A DNA stretch of 64,000 nucleotides. It comes from Hansschlegelia plantiphila (GTDB lineage Bacteria; Pseudomonadota; Alphaproteobacteria; Rhizobiales; Methylopilaceae). Location of the stretch: NCBI RefSeq assembly GCF_027922265.1, contig NZ_BSFI01000023.1:186001-250000 (forward strand), written 5' to 3'. A program made the translations under genes and the position numbers. Every line of letters begins with the position of its first letter. Position 1 is the first letter of the stretch. The notes beneath the pieces were generated by a model. That model searched no databases. It was not told the DNA's origin and saw only the letters and a program-made list of their open reading frames with translations. Shown in pieces: positions 1-9,992 of this stretch.

Positions 1-957
1 AGCCTGTGCTTCGCGGCGCCGCTGATGACGCCGATCAAAGCCGTGGCTCCCGCGCTCGCTGCGCCATGGCTCGACTCGTTTTCCTCCAATCCATGGCCGT
101 TCACCATTCTTATCGGGGCGCTCGCGCTCGGAATGGCGGCAGGGAGTTCGCTGGAAGGTTCGATCGCGGATGGGATGCGGCTGGTGTGGGCGTGCGTTCC
201 GCAACTCCGGCCTGCCGGAACCGCTCAATTCCCGCCGCCGCCGGAAGCCGGGGCCGTGACGCGAGCCATCCAGGATCTGCGGTTGAGCCGCGGCTACCGG
301 TCCGCATTCAAGATTCTGACCCGCTGGATCCTTCCCGGGCTCGCTCTGCTGGCGGCGGGCGCGCTGGCCGTGATGCTGTCGGTGAAGACCGCGCACGAGA
401 TCCGCAGCTCGTTCGGCGCGATCTGCGTCGGGAGCGATGACTGGACCAGACTGCCCGCGATCGCTGCGGGAGCGCCGGCCAGGGTCGACTTCAGCACATC
501 GGAGCGTTGCAAGCCGATCGGGTTCCGACTGGAGGAGGGTGCGACCTACCGGCTGTCCTTCGCCATCCCGCCCGGACTGGCCTGGCGCGACGCAAGTCTG
601 CCGGCCGGCCCCTACGGCCTCGATCCCGAGACCTGGGCGACGCTGAAGCGCGCCCCCGCGCTGCCGCTCAGGCGGCACCTCCTGGAGGGCTGGTTTCAGC
701 CGATCGCCCGGATCGGCTCGCTTGGCAACGACGCCTACGCGCTCCGCCCCGATCCCTCGGTTCCGCACCGCACGGACGCCCAGAGCGAGGAGGAGGCGGC
801 TCAGGGGCCGGCGTTCGCCGCGACGATCACGGCGCGCCAGAGCGGAGAACTCTTCCTCTACGTCAACGACGCCGTGGGATGGTCGGGCTTCTACGCCAAC
901 AATCACGGAGGCGCGCGGGTTTCGGTCGAGCGCGTGGAGCCGCGGCCGGCGGACTAG
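1..957 (+). CDS. Unrecognised membrane protein, 3' part (open at left edge)
   Basis: The frame is open from base 1, so an ATG at 25 may be internal and the true start may lie outside the window. Near the visible N-terminus there is a hydrophobic stretch (FTILIGALALGMAAG), and a second one around residues 105-120 (PGLALLAAGALAVMLSV). After that come about 190 hydrophilic residues, probably outside the cytoplasm, ending in a segment with the pattern GELFLYVNDAVGW-GFYANN-G. That tail has the look of a small beta-sandwich or lectin-like fold, but I cannot name a family. It stops at TAG 955-957, about 200 bases before the ribosomal protein genes, which are probably a separate transcription unit. 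The product is unknown. Confidence 0.6.
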   Translation, partial: SLCFAAPLMTPIKAVAPALAAPWLDSFSSNPWPFTILIGALALGMAAGSSLEGSIADGMRLVWACVPQLRPAGTAQFPPPPEAGAVTRAIQDLRLSRGYRSAFKILTRWILPGLALLAAGALAVMLSVKTAHEIRSSFGAICVGSDDWTRLPAIAAGAPARVDFSTSERCKPIGFRLEEGATYRLSFAIPPGLAWRDASLPAGPYGLDPETWATLKRAPALPLRRHLLEGWFQPIARIGSLGNDAYALRPDPSVPHRTDAQSEEEAAQGPAFAATITARQSGELFLYVNDAVGWSGFYANNHGGARVSVERVEPRPAD

Positions 958-1000
958 CGCCGTCACGCGCGCGGAACCGCGAAACGGATCCGTCCGCCCG

Positions 1001-1030
1001 TTGACTTTCGACGGCGTTCGCGGGTACACA
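1001..1030 (+). promoter_or_regulatory. Probable promoter of rplU-rpmA
   Basis: TTGACT at 1001-1006 matches an alphaproteobacterial -35 element. A 17-18 base spacer leads to GTACAC/TACACA at 1024-1030 as a -10. It sits about 130 bases upstream of rplU in the only non-coding gap before the operon. This is inferred from sequence only. Confidence 0.45.
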
Positions 1031-1156
1031 CCCGGCATCGGCGCGGCGAGTTCTCTCGTCCGCGCCTTTCCGTTTGGGAACAATCCCAGACCGGTAAAAA
1101 GCCGCGCCGCAGGATCTTGAGATCCGCGAGCCCGGAGAACAGCGGGAACTGAACAG

Positions 1157-1480
1157 ATGTTCGCAGTCATCAAGACCGGCGGCAAGCAGCACCGGGTTTC
1201 GGCCGACGACGTGCTGACCGTCGGCAAGCTCGACGGCGACGTCGGCTCCAAGATCACCTTCGGTGAGATTCTCGCGATCGGCGCCGGCGAAGACTTCACG
1301 ATCGGCGCCCCCTTCGTGAGCGGCGCCTCCGTCGCCGCGGAAATCGTCGAGCACGCGCGCGGCCCCAAGGTCATCGCCTTCAAGAAGCGCCGCCGGCAGA
1401 ACTCAAAGCGCAAGCGCGGCCACCGTCAGGACTACACGATCGTCAAGATCGTCGGCCTGACCGGCGCTTCGAAGAACTGA
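1157..1480 (+). CDS. rplU: 50S ribosomal protein L21
   Basis: L21 is a 23S rRNA-binding protein of the large ribosomal subunit. The 107-residue product starts [14 protein letters not shown] and carries the basic [16 protein letters not shown] segment that defines the family. Its length is normal. The gene opens the conserved rplU-rpmA pair; the gap to rpmA is 25 bases, so the two are co-transcribed. A promoter-like element lies at 1001-1030. Confidence 0.98.
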   Translation: MFAVIKTGGKQHRVSADDVLTVGKLDGDVGSKITFGEILAIGAGEDFTIGAPFVSGASVAAEIVEHARGPKVIAFKKRRRQNSKRKRGHRQDYTIVKIVGLTGASKN

Positions 1481-1505
1481 ACGGCTAGGGCTCAGGAGAC
1501 AGACT

Positions 1506-1781
1506 ATGGCTCATAAAAAAGCAGGCGGCTCCTCGCGCAACGGCCGCGATTCCGAAGGCCGCCGCCTCGGCGTCAAGAAGTTCGGCGGCGAAGCCGTCAT
1601 CCCCGGCAACATCCTCGTGCGCCAGCGCGGCACCAAGTGGCATCCCGGCTCCAATGTCGGCATGGGCAAGGACCACACCCTGTTCGCCACTGTCGAGGGC
1701 AAGGTCCTGTTCGTATCCAAGGCGAACGGCCGCACTTACGTGAACGTGACGCCGGCCGCCATGGCCGAAGCTGCGGAATGA
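1506..1781 (+). CDS. rpmA: 50S ribosomal protein L27
   Basis: L27 sits at the peptidyl-transferase centre of the large subunit. The 91-residue product begins [16 protein letters not shown] and contains [17 protein letters not shown] and the [10 protein letters not shown] motif typical of L27. There is no N-terminal extension, so it is the form that needs no proteolytic trimming. It is co-transcribed with rplU. Two hairpins (1803-1828 and 1854-1888) follow it. Confidence 0.98.
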   Translation: MAHKKAGGSSRNGRDSEGRRLGVKKFGGEAVIPGNILVRQRGTKWHPGSNVGMGKDHTLFATVEGKVLFVSKANGRTYVNVTPAAMAEAAE

Positions 1782-1802
1782 CGGTCGGCTGACGCGACGC
1801 AG

Positions 1803-1828
1803 CCGCCGGGCGCCTGACCCTCCGGCGG
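1803..1828 (+). terminator. Hairpin after rpmA
   Basis: A 7-bp perfect stem, CCGCCGG (1803-1809) with CCGGCGG (1822-1828), lies 21 bases after the rpmA stop. There is no T-run, so termination is uncertain. Confidence 0.35.
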
Positions 1829-1853
1829 CATCAATCAGACCGAAAGGTCCGAA

Positions 1854-1888
1854 CGACGGGGGAGACGGCGAGCCGTTCTCCCCCGTCG
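1854..1888 (+). terminator. Strong hairpin between rpmA and the GNAT gene
   Basis: A perfect 12-bp stem, CGACGGGGGAGA (1854-1865) and TCTCCCCCGTCG (1877-1888), is followed by CCGTTTCGG. It ends 24 bases before the next start codon. It probably terminates or attenuates transcription from rplU-rpmA into the acetyltransferase and obgE. Confidence 0.5.
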
Positions 1889-1912
1889 CCGTTTCGGAAG
1901 GTCTGAAAGCCG

Positions 1913-3043
1913 ATGTCCGGGTCCTTCGCGTTCGACGCCAGTCTCCTCGCTGAAGACTGCCTGACGACCGATGTCGCCGTGCGCCTGCGCGCTCTGGAGG
2001 CCGCAGACGCCGCGCCGATGGCCGCGGGCCTCAGCGACCTCGACGTCGCAAAGAACCTTATCGCGGTGCCGCACCCCTACAGCCCGGACGACGCCCAGAT
2101 CTTTCTCAGAGGTCCGGCCGCCGCGCCGCACATGCTGTGCGCGGGGCTCACCGTCGACGGCGCCTTCGCAGGCTGTGTGGCGATCGACGCAAGCGGGCCT
2201 TCGCCGGAGCTCGGCTACTGGCTGGCGAAGCCCCACTGGGGCCGCGGGATCATGTCGGCCGCGACGCGCGCGATGGTCGACCTGGTGTTTTCGGCGACCT
2301 CGATCGACAAGCTGGCCTCCGGCCATTTCGTCGACAACGCGGCGTCGGCCTCGGTGCTGAGGCGGCTCGGTTTCCGGCCCTCCGGCATGGTCGAGACGCG
2401 CTCTCGGGCGCGGGCGGACCCGGTGCGCCTCGTCGCCATGACGCTCGACCGCGCGACATGGGCCGCAGGCCGGCTGTCGATCGACACGCCGCGCCTCGAG
2501 ATGCGTCCGCCTGTGCTCGCCGACGCCGAGGAGATCGCCCGGCTCGCAGCCGACGATGGTCTGCCGCTCACCACCGCCTCGACCCCCTATGTCCGTCGGC
2601 TGGACGACGCCCGCGCATTCGTGATGTCTGCGATCAGGAAGCGCCGCCCGGCCGACGCCAGCTTCTGCATGAGGTTGAAGGAGACCGGCGCGCTTGTCGG
2701 CGGGATCGGCTGGAAAACGGTCGGCCCTGACGAGATCGAGCTCGGCTACTGGCTGGGCGCCGACCATCGCGGCGTTGGCCTCGCGACCGAGGCCGCGCGG
2801 GCCGCGCTCGAGGCCGCATTCGACGCGACCGGGGCCGCGGCCGCCAAGGCCTGCTGCCGCGCCACCAATTCCGCGTCGCGCGGCGTTCTCGAGCGCTGCG
2901 GCTTTCAGTGGGCCGGGGCAGGGTTCCTGCGCGCGCAGGCCGTCGGCGGCCCGGTTCCGGTCGACCGGTTCACGCTGGGACGCGACGTGTTCTTCTCGCT
3001 CCGAGCGTGGGGCGCCGCGGCGATCCGCAACGGCGCGGCGTGA
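1913..3043 (+). CDS. Tandem GNAT-family N-acetyltransferase (RimJ/RimL-like)
   Basis: Transfers an acetyl group from acetyl-CoA to an unknown amine. The 376-residue protein holds two RimJ/RimL-type GNAT domains. The first covers about residues 20-175, with ELGYWLAKPHWGRGIMSAA as the acetyl-CoA-binding strand-turn-helix. The second covers about 185-360, with ELGYWLGADHRGVGLATEA. Both keep the G-x-G/A pyrophosphate loop, so both could be active. A GNAT gene between rpmA and obgE is a frequent arrangement in Rhizobiales, often with a single domain. Start ATG 1913 follows GGAAGG at a suitable distance. The substrate cannot be read from sequence; ribosomal proteins are a guess from context. Confidence 0.85.
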   Translation: MSGSFAFDASLLAEDCLTTDVAVRLRALEAADAAPMAAGLSDLDVAKNLIAVPHPYSPDDAQIFLRGPAAAPHMLCAGLTVDGAFAGCVAIDASGPSPELGYWLAKPHWGRGIMSAATRAMVDLVFSATSIDKLASGHFVDNAASASVLRRLGFRPSGMVETRSRARADPVRLVAMTLDRATWAAGRLSIDTPRLEMRPPVLADAEEIARLAADDGLPLTTASTPYVRRLDDARAFVMSAIRKRRPADASFCMRLKETGALVGGIGWKTVGPDEIELGYWLGADHRGVGLATEAARAALEAAFDATGAAAAKACCRATNSASRGVLERCGFQWAGAGFLRAQAVGGPVPVDRFTLGRDVFFSLRAWGAAAIRNGAA

Positions 3044-4246
<1,203 letters not shown>

Positions 4247-4256
4247 AGCCCACCGG

Positions 4257-4291
4257 TCTTGATCGCTTCCTTTAAAGTGAAGCGATCAAGA
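4257..4291. terminator. Bidirectional terminator between obgE and ahpD
   Basis: A perfect 12-bp stem, CTTGATCGCTTC (4258-4269) and GAAGCGATCAAG (4279-4290), is extended by T4257-A4291 and has a 9-base loop. It lies between two convergent genes and fills nearly the whole 49-base gap, so it probably serves both. Confidence 0.75.
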
Positions 4292-4295
4292 GACC

Positions 4296-4841
4296 TCACG
4301 CCGCGAGAGCGTCCGCGTCGGTCTCGGCCGCTTCCAGCGCGATCGCCGCGGAGGCGATGATCGCGGCGAAGCGCACGGCGGTCTGAATCTTGTCCGTCGT
4401 CACGCCGCCCTTGCGCAGGGTCTCCTCATGCGCGTCGATGCACATGCCGCAGCCGTTCATCGCGGAGATCGCGATCGACCACAGCTCGAAGTCGATCTTG
4501 TCGACGCCGGGGTTGCCGATCACGTTCATGCGCAGCTTCGCCGGCATGGACTGGTAATCCTTGTTCGCCGCGAGATGCACGAAGCGGTAGTAAACGTTGT
4601 TCATGCCCATGATCGCAGCCGCGGACTTCGCGGCTGCGAGCGCCGCCGGCGACAGCTTCGACGAGGCCTCTTCGAGCAGCGCGTCGCGCACCTGCGCATT
4701 GCGCGATGCGATGCCGCAAGCCGCGAACAGACCGTATTTCTGCTGCTCGGTCAGCGTCTCGTCGCTCGCCATGGACGACAGATTGAGGCGCACGTCCTTC
4801 GCGAAGTCGGGGATTGCCTGCTTCAGCGCGTCGATCGACAT
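4296..4841 (-). CDS. ahpD: Alkyl hydroperoxide reductase AhpD
   Basis: AhpD of the carboxymuconolactone-decarboxylase fold reduces the oxidised peroxiredoxin AhpC through a CxxC disulfide. The 181-residue protein has the usual length and the active site C131-GM-C134-IDA-H138 ([12 protein letters not shown]), with the acidic residue E119 upstream as in characterised AhpD proteins. It lies directly downstream of ahpC on the same strand, 80 bases away, and has a strong ribosome binding site (AGGAAGGAA) before the ATG. A hairpin in the gap may set its level relative to AhpC. Confidence 0.95.
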   Translation of the reverse strand: MSIDALKQAIPDFAKDVRLNLSSMASDETLTEQQKYGLFAACGIASRNAQVRDALLEEASSKLSPAALAAAKSAAAIMGMNNVYYRFVHLAANKDYQSMPAKLRMNVIGNPGVDKIDFELWSIAISAMNGCGMCIDAHEETLRKGGVTTDKIQTAVRFAAIIASAAIALEAAETDADALAA

Positions 4842-4881
4842 GACGGTTCCTTCCTGAAAGTTGCGGCTAAGACCTGATGGA

Positions 4882-4910
4882 CGGAGCGGACGCCGACGGC
4901 GTCCGCTCCG
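4882..4910 (-). promoter_or_regulatory. Intercistronic ahpC-ahpD hairpin
   Basis: A perfect 13-bp stem (4882-4894 and 4898-4910; arms CGGAGCGGACGCC and its complement) with a 3-base loop lies 10 bases after the ahpC stop. It is likely a partial terminator or an mRNA-stabilising structure that makes AhpC more abundant than AhpD. Confidence 0.55.
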
Positions 4911-4920
4911 GGAAAGCCGA

Positions 4921-5475
4921 TCAGGCGGCCTTGAGGGTCTCGCCGCCGACCTGGCGGTTGCAGGGGCAGAGCTCGTCGGTCTGCAGCGCGTCGAGCACCC
5001 GCAGCGTGTCCTTCGGCGCGCGGCCGACGTTGAGGTTGGTCGCGTAGACGTGCTGGATCACATTGTCCGGATCAACCACGAAGGTATAGCGATACGGCAC
5101 GCCGTCGGCCGAACGCACGCCGAGGCCGTCGATCAAATCGCCCTTGGTGTCCGCGAAGGACCAGATCGGCAGCTTGTCGAGGTCGGCGTGGTTGCGCCGC
5201 CAGGCGAGCTTGACGAACTCGTTGTCGGCCGAGCCGCCGAGCACGACGGCGTCGCGGTCCTCGAACTCGGAGGCGAGGCGCGCGAATTCCGCGATCTCGG
5301 TCGGGCACACGAAGGTGAAGTCCTTCGGGTAGAAGAAGATCACTTTCCACTTGCCGGGGAAGCTCGCTTCCGTGATCGGCTCGAACGCCGAGACGCCCTT
5401 TTCCTCGTGCTCGTTGAAGCCCGGCTTCACGCCGGTAACAGTGAATTCGGGAAGCTTGTCGCCGATGCCCAGCAT
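4921..5475 (-). CDS. ahpC: Alkyl hydroperoxide reductase AhpC (peroxiredoxin)
   Basis: Thiol peroxidase that reduces hydrogen peroxide and organic hydroperoxides and is recycled by AhpD. The 184-residue product has the peroxidatic cysteine in DFTFVCPTE (residue 57) and two C-terminal cysteines in ELCPCN (170 and 172), the arrangement seen in AhpD-dependent AhpC proteins. The start at 5475 ([11 protein letters not shown]) is preferred because GGAG lies 6 bases upstream and the protein then begins like its relatives. An in-frame ATG at 5487 would add only MERT and has no ribosome binding site. It is divergent from the oxyR-like gene, its probable regulator. Confidence 0.95.
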   Translation of the reverse strand: MLGIGDKLPEFTVTGVKPGFNEHEEKGVSAFEPITEASFPGKWKVIFFYPKDFTFVCPTEIAEFARLASEFEDRDAVVLGGSADNEFVKLAWRRNHADLDKLPIWSFADTKGDLIDGLGVRSADGVPYRYTFVVDPDNVIQHVYATNLNVGRAPKDTLRVLDALQTDELCPCNRQVGGETLKAA

Positions 5476-5481
5476 TGTCCG

Positions 5482-5485
5482 CTCC
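5482..5485 (-). promoter_or_regulatory. Ribosome binding site deciding the ahpC start
   Basis: GGAG on the minus strand lies 6 bases before the ATG at 5475. The alternative ATG at 5487 has no such sequence. Confidence 0.55.
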
Positions 5486-5487
5486 AT

Positions 5488-5667
5488 GGCTGTAATAATT
5501 CCAAGTATCGGAAAACGCTTGGGAACGTCCGCCGATAGCCCGCTGGCCTAGGCGATCGCACGCGCACGAAGAGCGATCCAACCGATAAAACAGAAGGGCG
5601 GCATTGATTTTTCCGATAGGTCCGACTGAAAGTGGCCTAGCCGCTTGAATTTCAGGGAAATCGGCAG
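5488..5667. promoter_or_regulatory. Divergent ahpC/oxyR control region with CCGATA repeats
   Basis: This 180-base region separates the two divergent genes and is more AT-rich than its surroundings. CCGATA occurs at 5532-5537, 5582-5587 and 5613-5618, and inverted (TATCGG) at 5506-5511. Two of the copies continue to GATAG, which resembles the ATAG half-site of OxyR operators. It is probably where the LysR-type regulator binds, but the exact operator is not proven. Confidence 0.5.
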
Positions 5668-6609
5668 ATGCTCAACGTTTCGCTACGCCAGCTGCGCTAT
5701 TTTGTAGCGCTCGTCGAGACCGCCTCTTTTTCCGCCGCGGCCCGTCGTGTCGGCGTCACGCAGTCGACCCTGAGCGGCGCGATTCAGGAAATGGAGGCCG
5801 AGCTCGGGGCGCGACTCGCCGAGCGCAGCGGCCGGAAGTTCGAACTGACGGCCGCCGGCGCGTTGCTCGCGGGTCGGGCGGCGGAGATATTGGCGGACGT
5901 CCAGGATCTGCCGGCGCTGCTGACGAGGGCCGGACGCCCGCTGACCTCGCGTCTCAGGCTCGGCGTCATTCCTTCGGTCGCGCCCTTTCTGTTGCCGCGG
6001 GCGCTTCCGAGCCTCAAAAGCGCCTTTCCGGAACTCCGCCTTTCGGTGCGCGAGGCGCTGAGCCGGCAGTTGATTGCGAGCATCCGCACCGGCGAACTGG
6101 ACGCCGCGATCATTGCGTTGCCGTTCGCCGGCGGCGGCTTCGAGAGCGCGCCGTTCTGGAAAGACCATTTCTTCCTTGGCGTCGCCGCGACCCATCGGTT
6201 CGCAAACCGCGCGGAAGTCGCCGCGGAGGATCTCGCCGACGAGACGCTGCTGCTGCTCGAGCAGGGCAACTGCCTGCGCGACCAGGTGCTTTCGCTGACC
6301 GGCGCCGCGGGCTCGCAGGAGGGCGGAGAGGTGAAGGCGATGAGTCTGCTCACCCTGGTGCAGATGGCCGACAACGATCTCGGGGTGACCTTCCTGCCGG
6401 AGATCGCGATCGCGGCCGGCGTCACGGACGGCGCCGACCTCAGGCTTATCCCGTGCCGCGGCGAACGCTCCTCGCGTGATCTCGTGCTGATCTGGCGCGA
6501 ACGCGCGAGTCGTCGCCATGAATACCTGCTGCTCGCGCGCCATCTGCAGGAGCTGTGCGAGGCGCATTTCGCAAAGCCGCAGGAGAGGCGGCGCAGACGC
6601 GCCTCGTGA
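5668..6609 (+). CDS. LysR-type peroxide-responsive regulator, OxyR-like
   Basis: The 313-residue protein has an N-terminal winged helix-turn-helix (residues 5-64, SFSAAARRVGVTQSTLSGAI) and a LysR effector domain from about 92. It is divergent from ahpC, the classic OxyR arrangement. Cysteine 202 sits in EQGNCLRDQ, matching the peroxide-sensing Cys199 of E. coli OxyR. The partner Cys208, nine residues later, is threonine 211 here, and the only other cysteine is C263. The usual intramolecular disulfide therefore cannot form as in E. coli. It may be a one-cysteine sensor, may use C263, or may respond differently. OxyR by context and similarity; the mechanism is open. Confidence 0.85.
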   Translation: MLNVSLRQLRYFVALVETASFSAAARRVGVTQSTLSGAIQEMEAELGARLAERSGRKFELTAAGALLAGRAAEILADVQDLPALLTRAGRPLTSRLRLGVIPSVAPFLLPRALPSLKSAFPELRLSVREALSRQLIASIRTGELDAAIIALPFAGGGFESAPFWKDHFFLGVAATHRFANRAEVAAEDLADETLLLLEQGNCLRDQVLSLTGAAGSQEGGEVKAMSLLTLVQMADNDLGVTFLPEIAIAAGVTDGADLRLIPCRGERSSRDLVLIWRERASRRHEYLLLARHLQELCEAHFAKPQERRRRRAS

Positions 6610-6678
6610 GCCGAGCGCAGAACGTATGGCTTGCTTGCTCTTGAAGTCAGGAGCGCTTGTGACCTATCGATCCGCTCG

Positions 6679-6698
6679 GCGTGAGGATCGTCTCACGC
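6679..6698 (+). terminator. Hairpin upstream of proB
   Basis: A perfect 7-bp stem, GCGTGAG (6679-6685) and CTCACGC (6692-6698), has a 6-base loop and lies in the gap between the oxyR-like gene and proB. It may terminate the upstream gene. There is no T-run. Confidence 0.3.
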
Positions 6699-6735
6699 GC
6701 CCGCCTTGCGTTTCGCACACATCGGTTCGCTTCTT

Positions 6736-7860
6736 GTGACCACCCCTTCGCTCGCATCGTTCAACCGCATCGTCGTCAAGATCGGCTCGGCGCTGCTCGT
6801 CGATCGTGAGGCCGGCGCCTTGAAGCGCGCCTGGCTCGAAAGCCTCGCGGCCGATCTCGCGCGGCACGCCGCGCGCGGCGCCGAGGTGATCGTGGTGTCG
6901 TCGGGCGCGATCGCGCTCGGCCGCACGGTGCTCGGGCTTGCGCCCGGCGCCCTTCGGCTCGAGGACAGCCAGGCGTCCGCCGCCGTCGGCCAGATCGCGC
7001 TCGCCCGGGCCTGGAGCGAAGTGCTGGGCGATCACGGGATCACCGCCGGCCAGATCCTGCTGACGCTTGGCGACACCGAGGAGCGCCGTCGCTACCTCAA
7101 CGCCCGCGCGACGCTCGCGCGCCTGCTGGCGCTGAAGGCGATCCCGGTCGTCAACGAGAACGACACGGTCGCGACTTCCGAGATCCGCTACGGCGACAAC
7201 GACCGGCTCGCGGCGCGCGTGGCCTCGATGGCGAGCGCCGACTGCCTCGTGCTGCTGTCCGACGTCGACGGTCTCTATAGCGCGCCGCCGGATCGGGATC
7301 CGGAGGCGACGCATATCCCGGTCGTCGAGCGCGTGACGGCGTCGGTCGAGTCGATCGCTGGAGGGCCGGCGTCCGAGCTGTCCCGTGGCGGCATGCGCAC
7401 GAAGGTCGAGGCGGCCCGGATCGCGACCGGCGCGGGCGCGCATATGCTGATCGCCTCCGGCAAGGTGATGAGCCCGCTTTCGGTCGTCGAAAGCGGCGGC
7501 CGCTGCACCTGGTTCCTGCCGCACGAGAGTCCGGGCCAGGCCCGCAAGCGCTGGATCGCCGGCGTTCTGTCGCCGCGCGGCGCGATCTTCGTCGACGCGG
7601 GGGCCGCCTCGGCGCTGAACCGCGGCCGCAGCCTGCTGCCGGCCGGGATCGTCAGGGTCGAGGGTCATTTTTCGCGTGGCGACGCGGTGGTGGTCCGCGC
7701 GCCGGACGGGGTGGAGGTCGCGCGGGGGCTCGTCTCCTACGACTCCGCCGACGCCACGCGGCTGCTCGGCAAGCCGTCGGCTGCGATCGAAGGGATCCTC
7801 GGATTCAAGGGCCGCCCCGCGATCATCCACCGCGACGACCTGGTGTTGACGGGAGCGTGA
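6736..7860 (+). CDS. proB: Glutamate 5-kinase
   Basis: First step of proline synthesis: ATP-dependent phosphorylation of glutamate to gamma-glutamyl phosphate, which ProA then reduces. The 374-residue protein has the amino-acid kinase domain ([47 protein letters not shown]) and a C-terminal PUA domain from about residue 280 ([18 protein letters not shown]). The GTG at 6736 is chosen because it places the kinase motif a few residues from the N-terminus, as usual; an in-frame TTG at 6706 is possible but adds ten residues. Neither has a clear ribosome binding site. proA follows in the same direction. Confidence 0.95.
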   Translation: MTTPSLASFNRIVVKIGSALLVDREAGALKRAWLESLAADLARHAARGAEVIVVSSGAIALGRTVLGLAPGALRLEDSQASAAVGQIALARAWSEVLGDHGITAGQILLTLGDTEERRRYLNARATLARLLALKAIPVVNENDTVATSEIRYGDNDRLAARVASMASADCLVLLSDVDGLYSAPPDRDPEATHIPVVERVTASVESIAGGPASELSRGGMRTKVEAARIATGAGAHMLIASGKVMSPLSVVESGGRCTWFLPHESPGQARKRWIAGVLSPRGAIFVDAGAASALNRGRSLLPAGIVRVEGHFSRGDAVVVRAPDGVEVARGLVSYDSADATRLLGKPSAAIEGILGFKGRPAIIHRDDLVLTGA

Positions 7861-7948
7861 CGGCGGACGCCGGCCGCTGGCGGTTTTTGCGTCCTCTCCC
7901 CAGATGATGACGCGTCATGCGAAAGGCGTTACGACGCCTGACGCTTGC

Positions 7949-7954
7949 GAGGAG
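7949..7954 (+). promoter_or_regulatory. Ribosome binding site deciding the proA start
   Basis: GAGGAG at 7949-7954 lies 6 bases before the ATG at 7961. This supports that start over the in-frame ATG at 7904. Confidence 0.6.
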
Positions 7955-7960
7955 TCTCCG

Positions 7961-9247
7961 ATGACGGCGGTCGCCGAATTCCTGGCCGACGATGTGACGA
8001 CGACGATGCGCGCGGTCGGCGAGAAGGCGCGCGCCGCCTCCCGCACGCTCGCGCTCGCGCCAGCCGCCGCGAAGAAGGTGGCGCTCCTCGCCGCGGCGCG
8101 CCGCCTGCGCGAAAACGAGCCCTCCATTCTTGCCGCCAACACAGCCGATGTCGCCGCGGCCAGGGCATCGGGCGTGGCGGACTCATTCATCGACCGGCTG
8201 ACCCTGACGCCCTCACGGCTCGCGAGCGTCGCCGACGGTATCGAGGTGGTCGCCGGCCTGCCCGACCCGGTGGGCGAGACCATCGCGTCATGGGTTCGGC
8301 CGAACGGCCTTTCGATCGAGCGCGTGCGCACCCCGCTCGGCGTCATCGGGGTGATCTACGAAAGCCGCCCGAACGTCACCGCCGACGCCGGCGCCCTTGC
8401 GCTGAAAGCCGGCAACGCCGCGATCCTCCGCGGCGGCACGGACAGTTTCCGATCCTCGGCCGCGATCGTCGCCGCGCTCCGCGAAGGCCTCGCCGAGGCC
8501 GGACTGCCCGAGGACGGCGTGCAACTCGTGCCGACGCGCGATCGCGCGGCGGTCGGTGAGATGCTGGCCGGCCTCGACGGCAATATCGACGTCATCGTGC
8601 CGCGCGGCGGCAAAGGCCTTGTCGCGCGCGTCCAGGCGGAGGCGCGGGTGCCGGTGTTCGCGCATCTCGACGGCAACAACCATGTTTTCGTCGCTGAAGG
8701 CGCCGACCTCGACATGGCGCGCGACATCCTGCTCAACGCCAAGATGCGGCGGACCGGCGTCTGCGGCGCAGCCGAGACGCTGCTGGTCGACCGCGCTGTA
8801 GCGGCCACCCACCTTGCGCCGCTCGTGTTCGCGTTGATCGAAGCCGGCTGCGAGATCCGCGGCGACGCCGAGACCCGCCGCCTCGACCCCCGCGTGAAGC
8901 CCGCGACAGAGGACGACTGGCGCACGGAGTTCCTGGACGCGATCATCGCAGTCCGCGTGGTGGACGGACTCGACGGCGCGCTCGCCCATATCGAGGCCTA
9001 CGGCTCGCACCACACCGACGCGATCGTCACCGCCGATCAGGCGCTCGCCGAACGTTTTTTGCGGGAGGTCGACAGCGCGATCGTGCTGCACAACGCCTCC
9101 ACCCAGTTCGCCGACGGCGGCGAGTTCGGCTTCGGCGCCGAGATCGGCATCGCGACGGGGCGGCTGCACGCCCGCGGGCCCGTCGGCGTCGAGCAACTCA
9201 CCTCGTTCAACTATCGCGTGCGGGGCAAGGGCCAGACGCGCCCGTGA
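7961..9247 (+). CDS. proA: Gamma-glutamyl phosphate reductase
   Basis: Second step of proline synthesis: NADPH-dependent reduction of gamma-glutamyl phosphate to glutamate semialdehyde. The 428-residue protein has the aldehyde-dehydrogenase-like fold with [19 protein letters not shown], the catalytic cysteine in [13 protein letters not shown], and the C-terminal [23 protein letters not shown] split over that region. Length is typical. It lies 100 bases after proB; the gap holds a weak hairpin followed by TTTTT (about 7868-7888), so full readthrough is uncertain. Confidence 0.97.
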   Translation: MTAVAEFLADDVTTTMRAVGEKARAASRTLALAPAAAKKVALLAAARRLRENEPSILAANTADVAAARASGVADSFIDRLTLTPSRLASVADGIEVVAGLPDPVGETIASWVRPNGLSIERVRTPLGVIGVIYESRPNVTADAGALALKAGNAAILRGGTDSFRSSAAIVAALREGLAEAGLPEDGVQLVPTRDRAAVGEMLAGLDGNIDVIVPRGGKGLVARVQAEARVPVFAHLDGNNHVFVAEGADLDMARDILLNAKMRRTGVCGAAETLLVDRAVAATHLAPLVFALIEAGCEIRGDAETRRLDPRVKPATEDDWRTEFLDAIIAVRVVDGLDGALAHIEAYGSHHTDAIVTADQALAERFLREVDSAIVLHNASTQFADGGEFGFGAEIGIATGRLHARGPVGVEQLTSFNYRVRGKGQTRP

Positions 9248-9272
9248 CGCCCGGCCGGAGCACGGCCTGCGG

Positions 9273-9866
9273 ATGATCCGCCTGCCGCCGCATGCGCCTG
9301 GCATGACGATCGGGCTGTTCGGCGGCAGCTTCAACCCGCCGCATGAAGGGCACCGGCGCGCCAGTCTGCTGGCGCTGCGCCGACTCGGGCTCGATCGGGT
9401 CTGGTGGCTGGTCACTCCCGGCAATCCACTCAAGGACAATGCGGCTCTGCCGCCGCTCGACAAGCGTATGGCGGCCGCCCGGCGCGAAGCCCGCCACCCG
9501 AAGGTCGTCGTGACGGGCGTCGAGGCAGAGATCGGCGTGCGCTACACCCACGACGCGCTCGCCTATCTGACGAAACGCTGCCCGGGCGTCCATTTCGTCT
9601 GGATCATGGGGGCGGACAGCCTCGCCGGATTCCACGGCTGGCAGCGCTGGCGCGACATCGCCAATCTCGTGCCGATCGTGGTGGTGGACCGTCCCGGCGC
9701 GACCTTCTCGGCCGCTCAGCGCGCCGCTAAGGCGCTCGCCCGCTTCCGGATTCCCGAGCGTGAGGCGCGCATGCTGGCGCGCGCGAGGCCCCCCGCCTGG
9801 TGCTTCCTGCACGGCCCGCGATCCGGGCTTTCTTCGACCGCCCTGAGACGTCGCAACACGAGTTGA
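9273..9866 (+). CDS. nadD: Nicotinate-nucleotide adenylyltransferase
   Basis: Adenylates nicotinate mononucleotide to deamido-NAD in NAD synthesis. The 197-residue protein has the nucleotidyltransferase motif GLFGGSFNPPHEGHR, with the HxGH signature, and the late SSTALRR motif that matches ISSTxxR. The ATG at 9273 is preferred over 9303 because the short extension ending PPHAPGM is common in rhizobial NadD. It is in the usual alphaproteobacterial order proA-nadD-rsfS-rlmH, 25 bases after proA. Confidence 0.95.
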   Translation: MIRLPPHAPGMTIGLFGGSFNPPHEGHRRASLLALRRLGLDRVWWLVTPGNPLKDNAALPPLDKRMAAARREARHPKVVVTGVEAEIGVRYTHDALAYLTKRCPGVHFVWIMGADSLAGFHGWQRWRDIANLVPIVVVDRPGATFSAAQRAAKALARFRIPEREARMLARARPPAWCFLHGPRSGLSSTALRRRNTS

Positions 9867-9980
9867 ACAGACCGCGGTTGAAATCTTGGCCCTTTCAGCC
9901 GTATTCTGAAAACTAGCCGGAGCGGATTCCGGCTTGAGGACGGCAGACGGAAGGCGAAAACTCTGTCCACCATAGCGCTG

Positions 9981-9986
9981 AAGGAG
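9981..9986 (+). promoter_or_regulatory. Ribosome binding site for a TTG start (rsfS)
   Basis: AAGGAG at 9981-9986 lies 6 bases before a TTG at 9993. It is the strongest ribosome binding site in the area and supports the non-ATG start of rsfS. Confidence 0.65.
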
Positions 9987-9992
9987 ACGCCC

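Noticed and set aside
7868..7888. Possible terminator between proB and proA
   Set aside because: The stem has only 4 bp (CGCC/GGCG) before TTTTT, too weak to call, and proBA are normally co-expressed.
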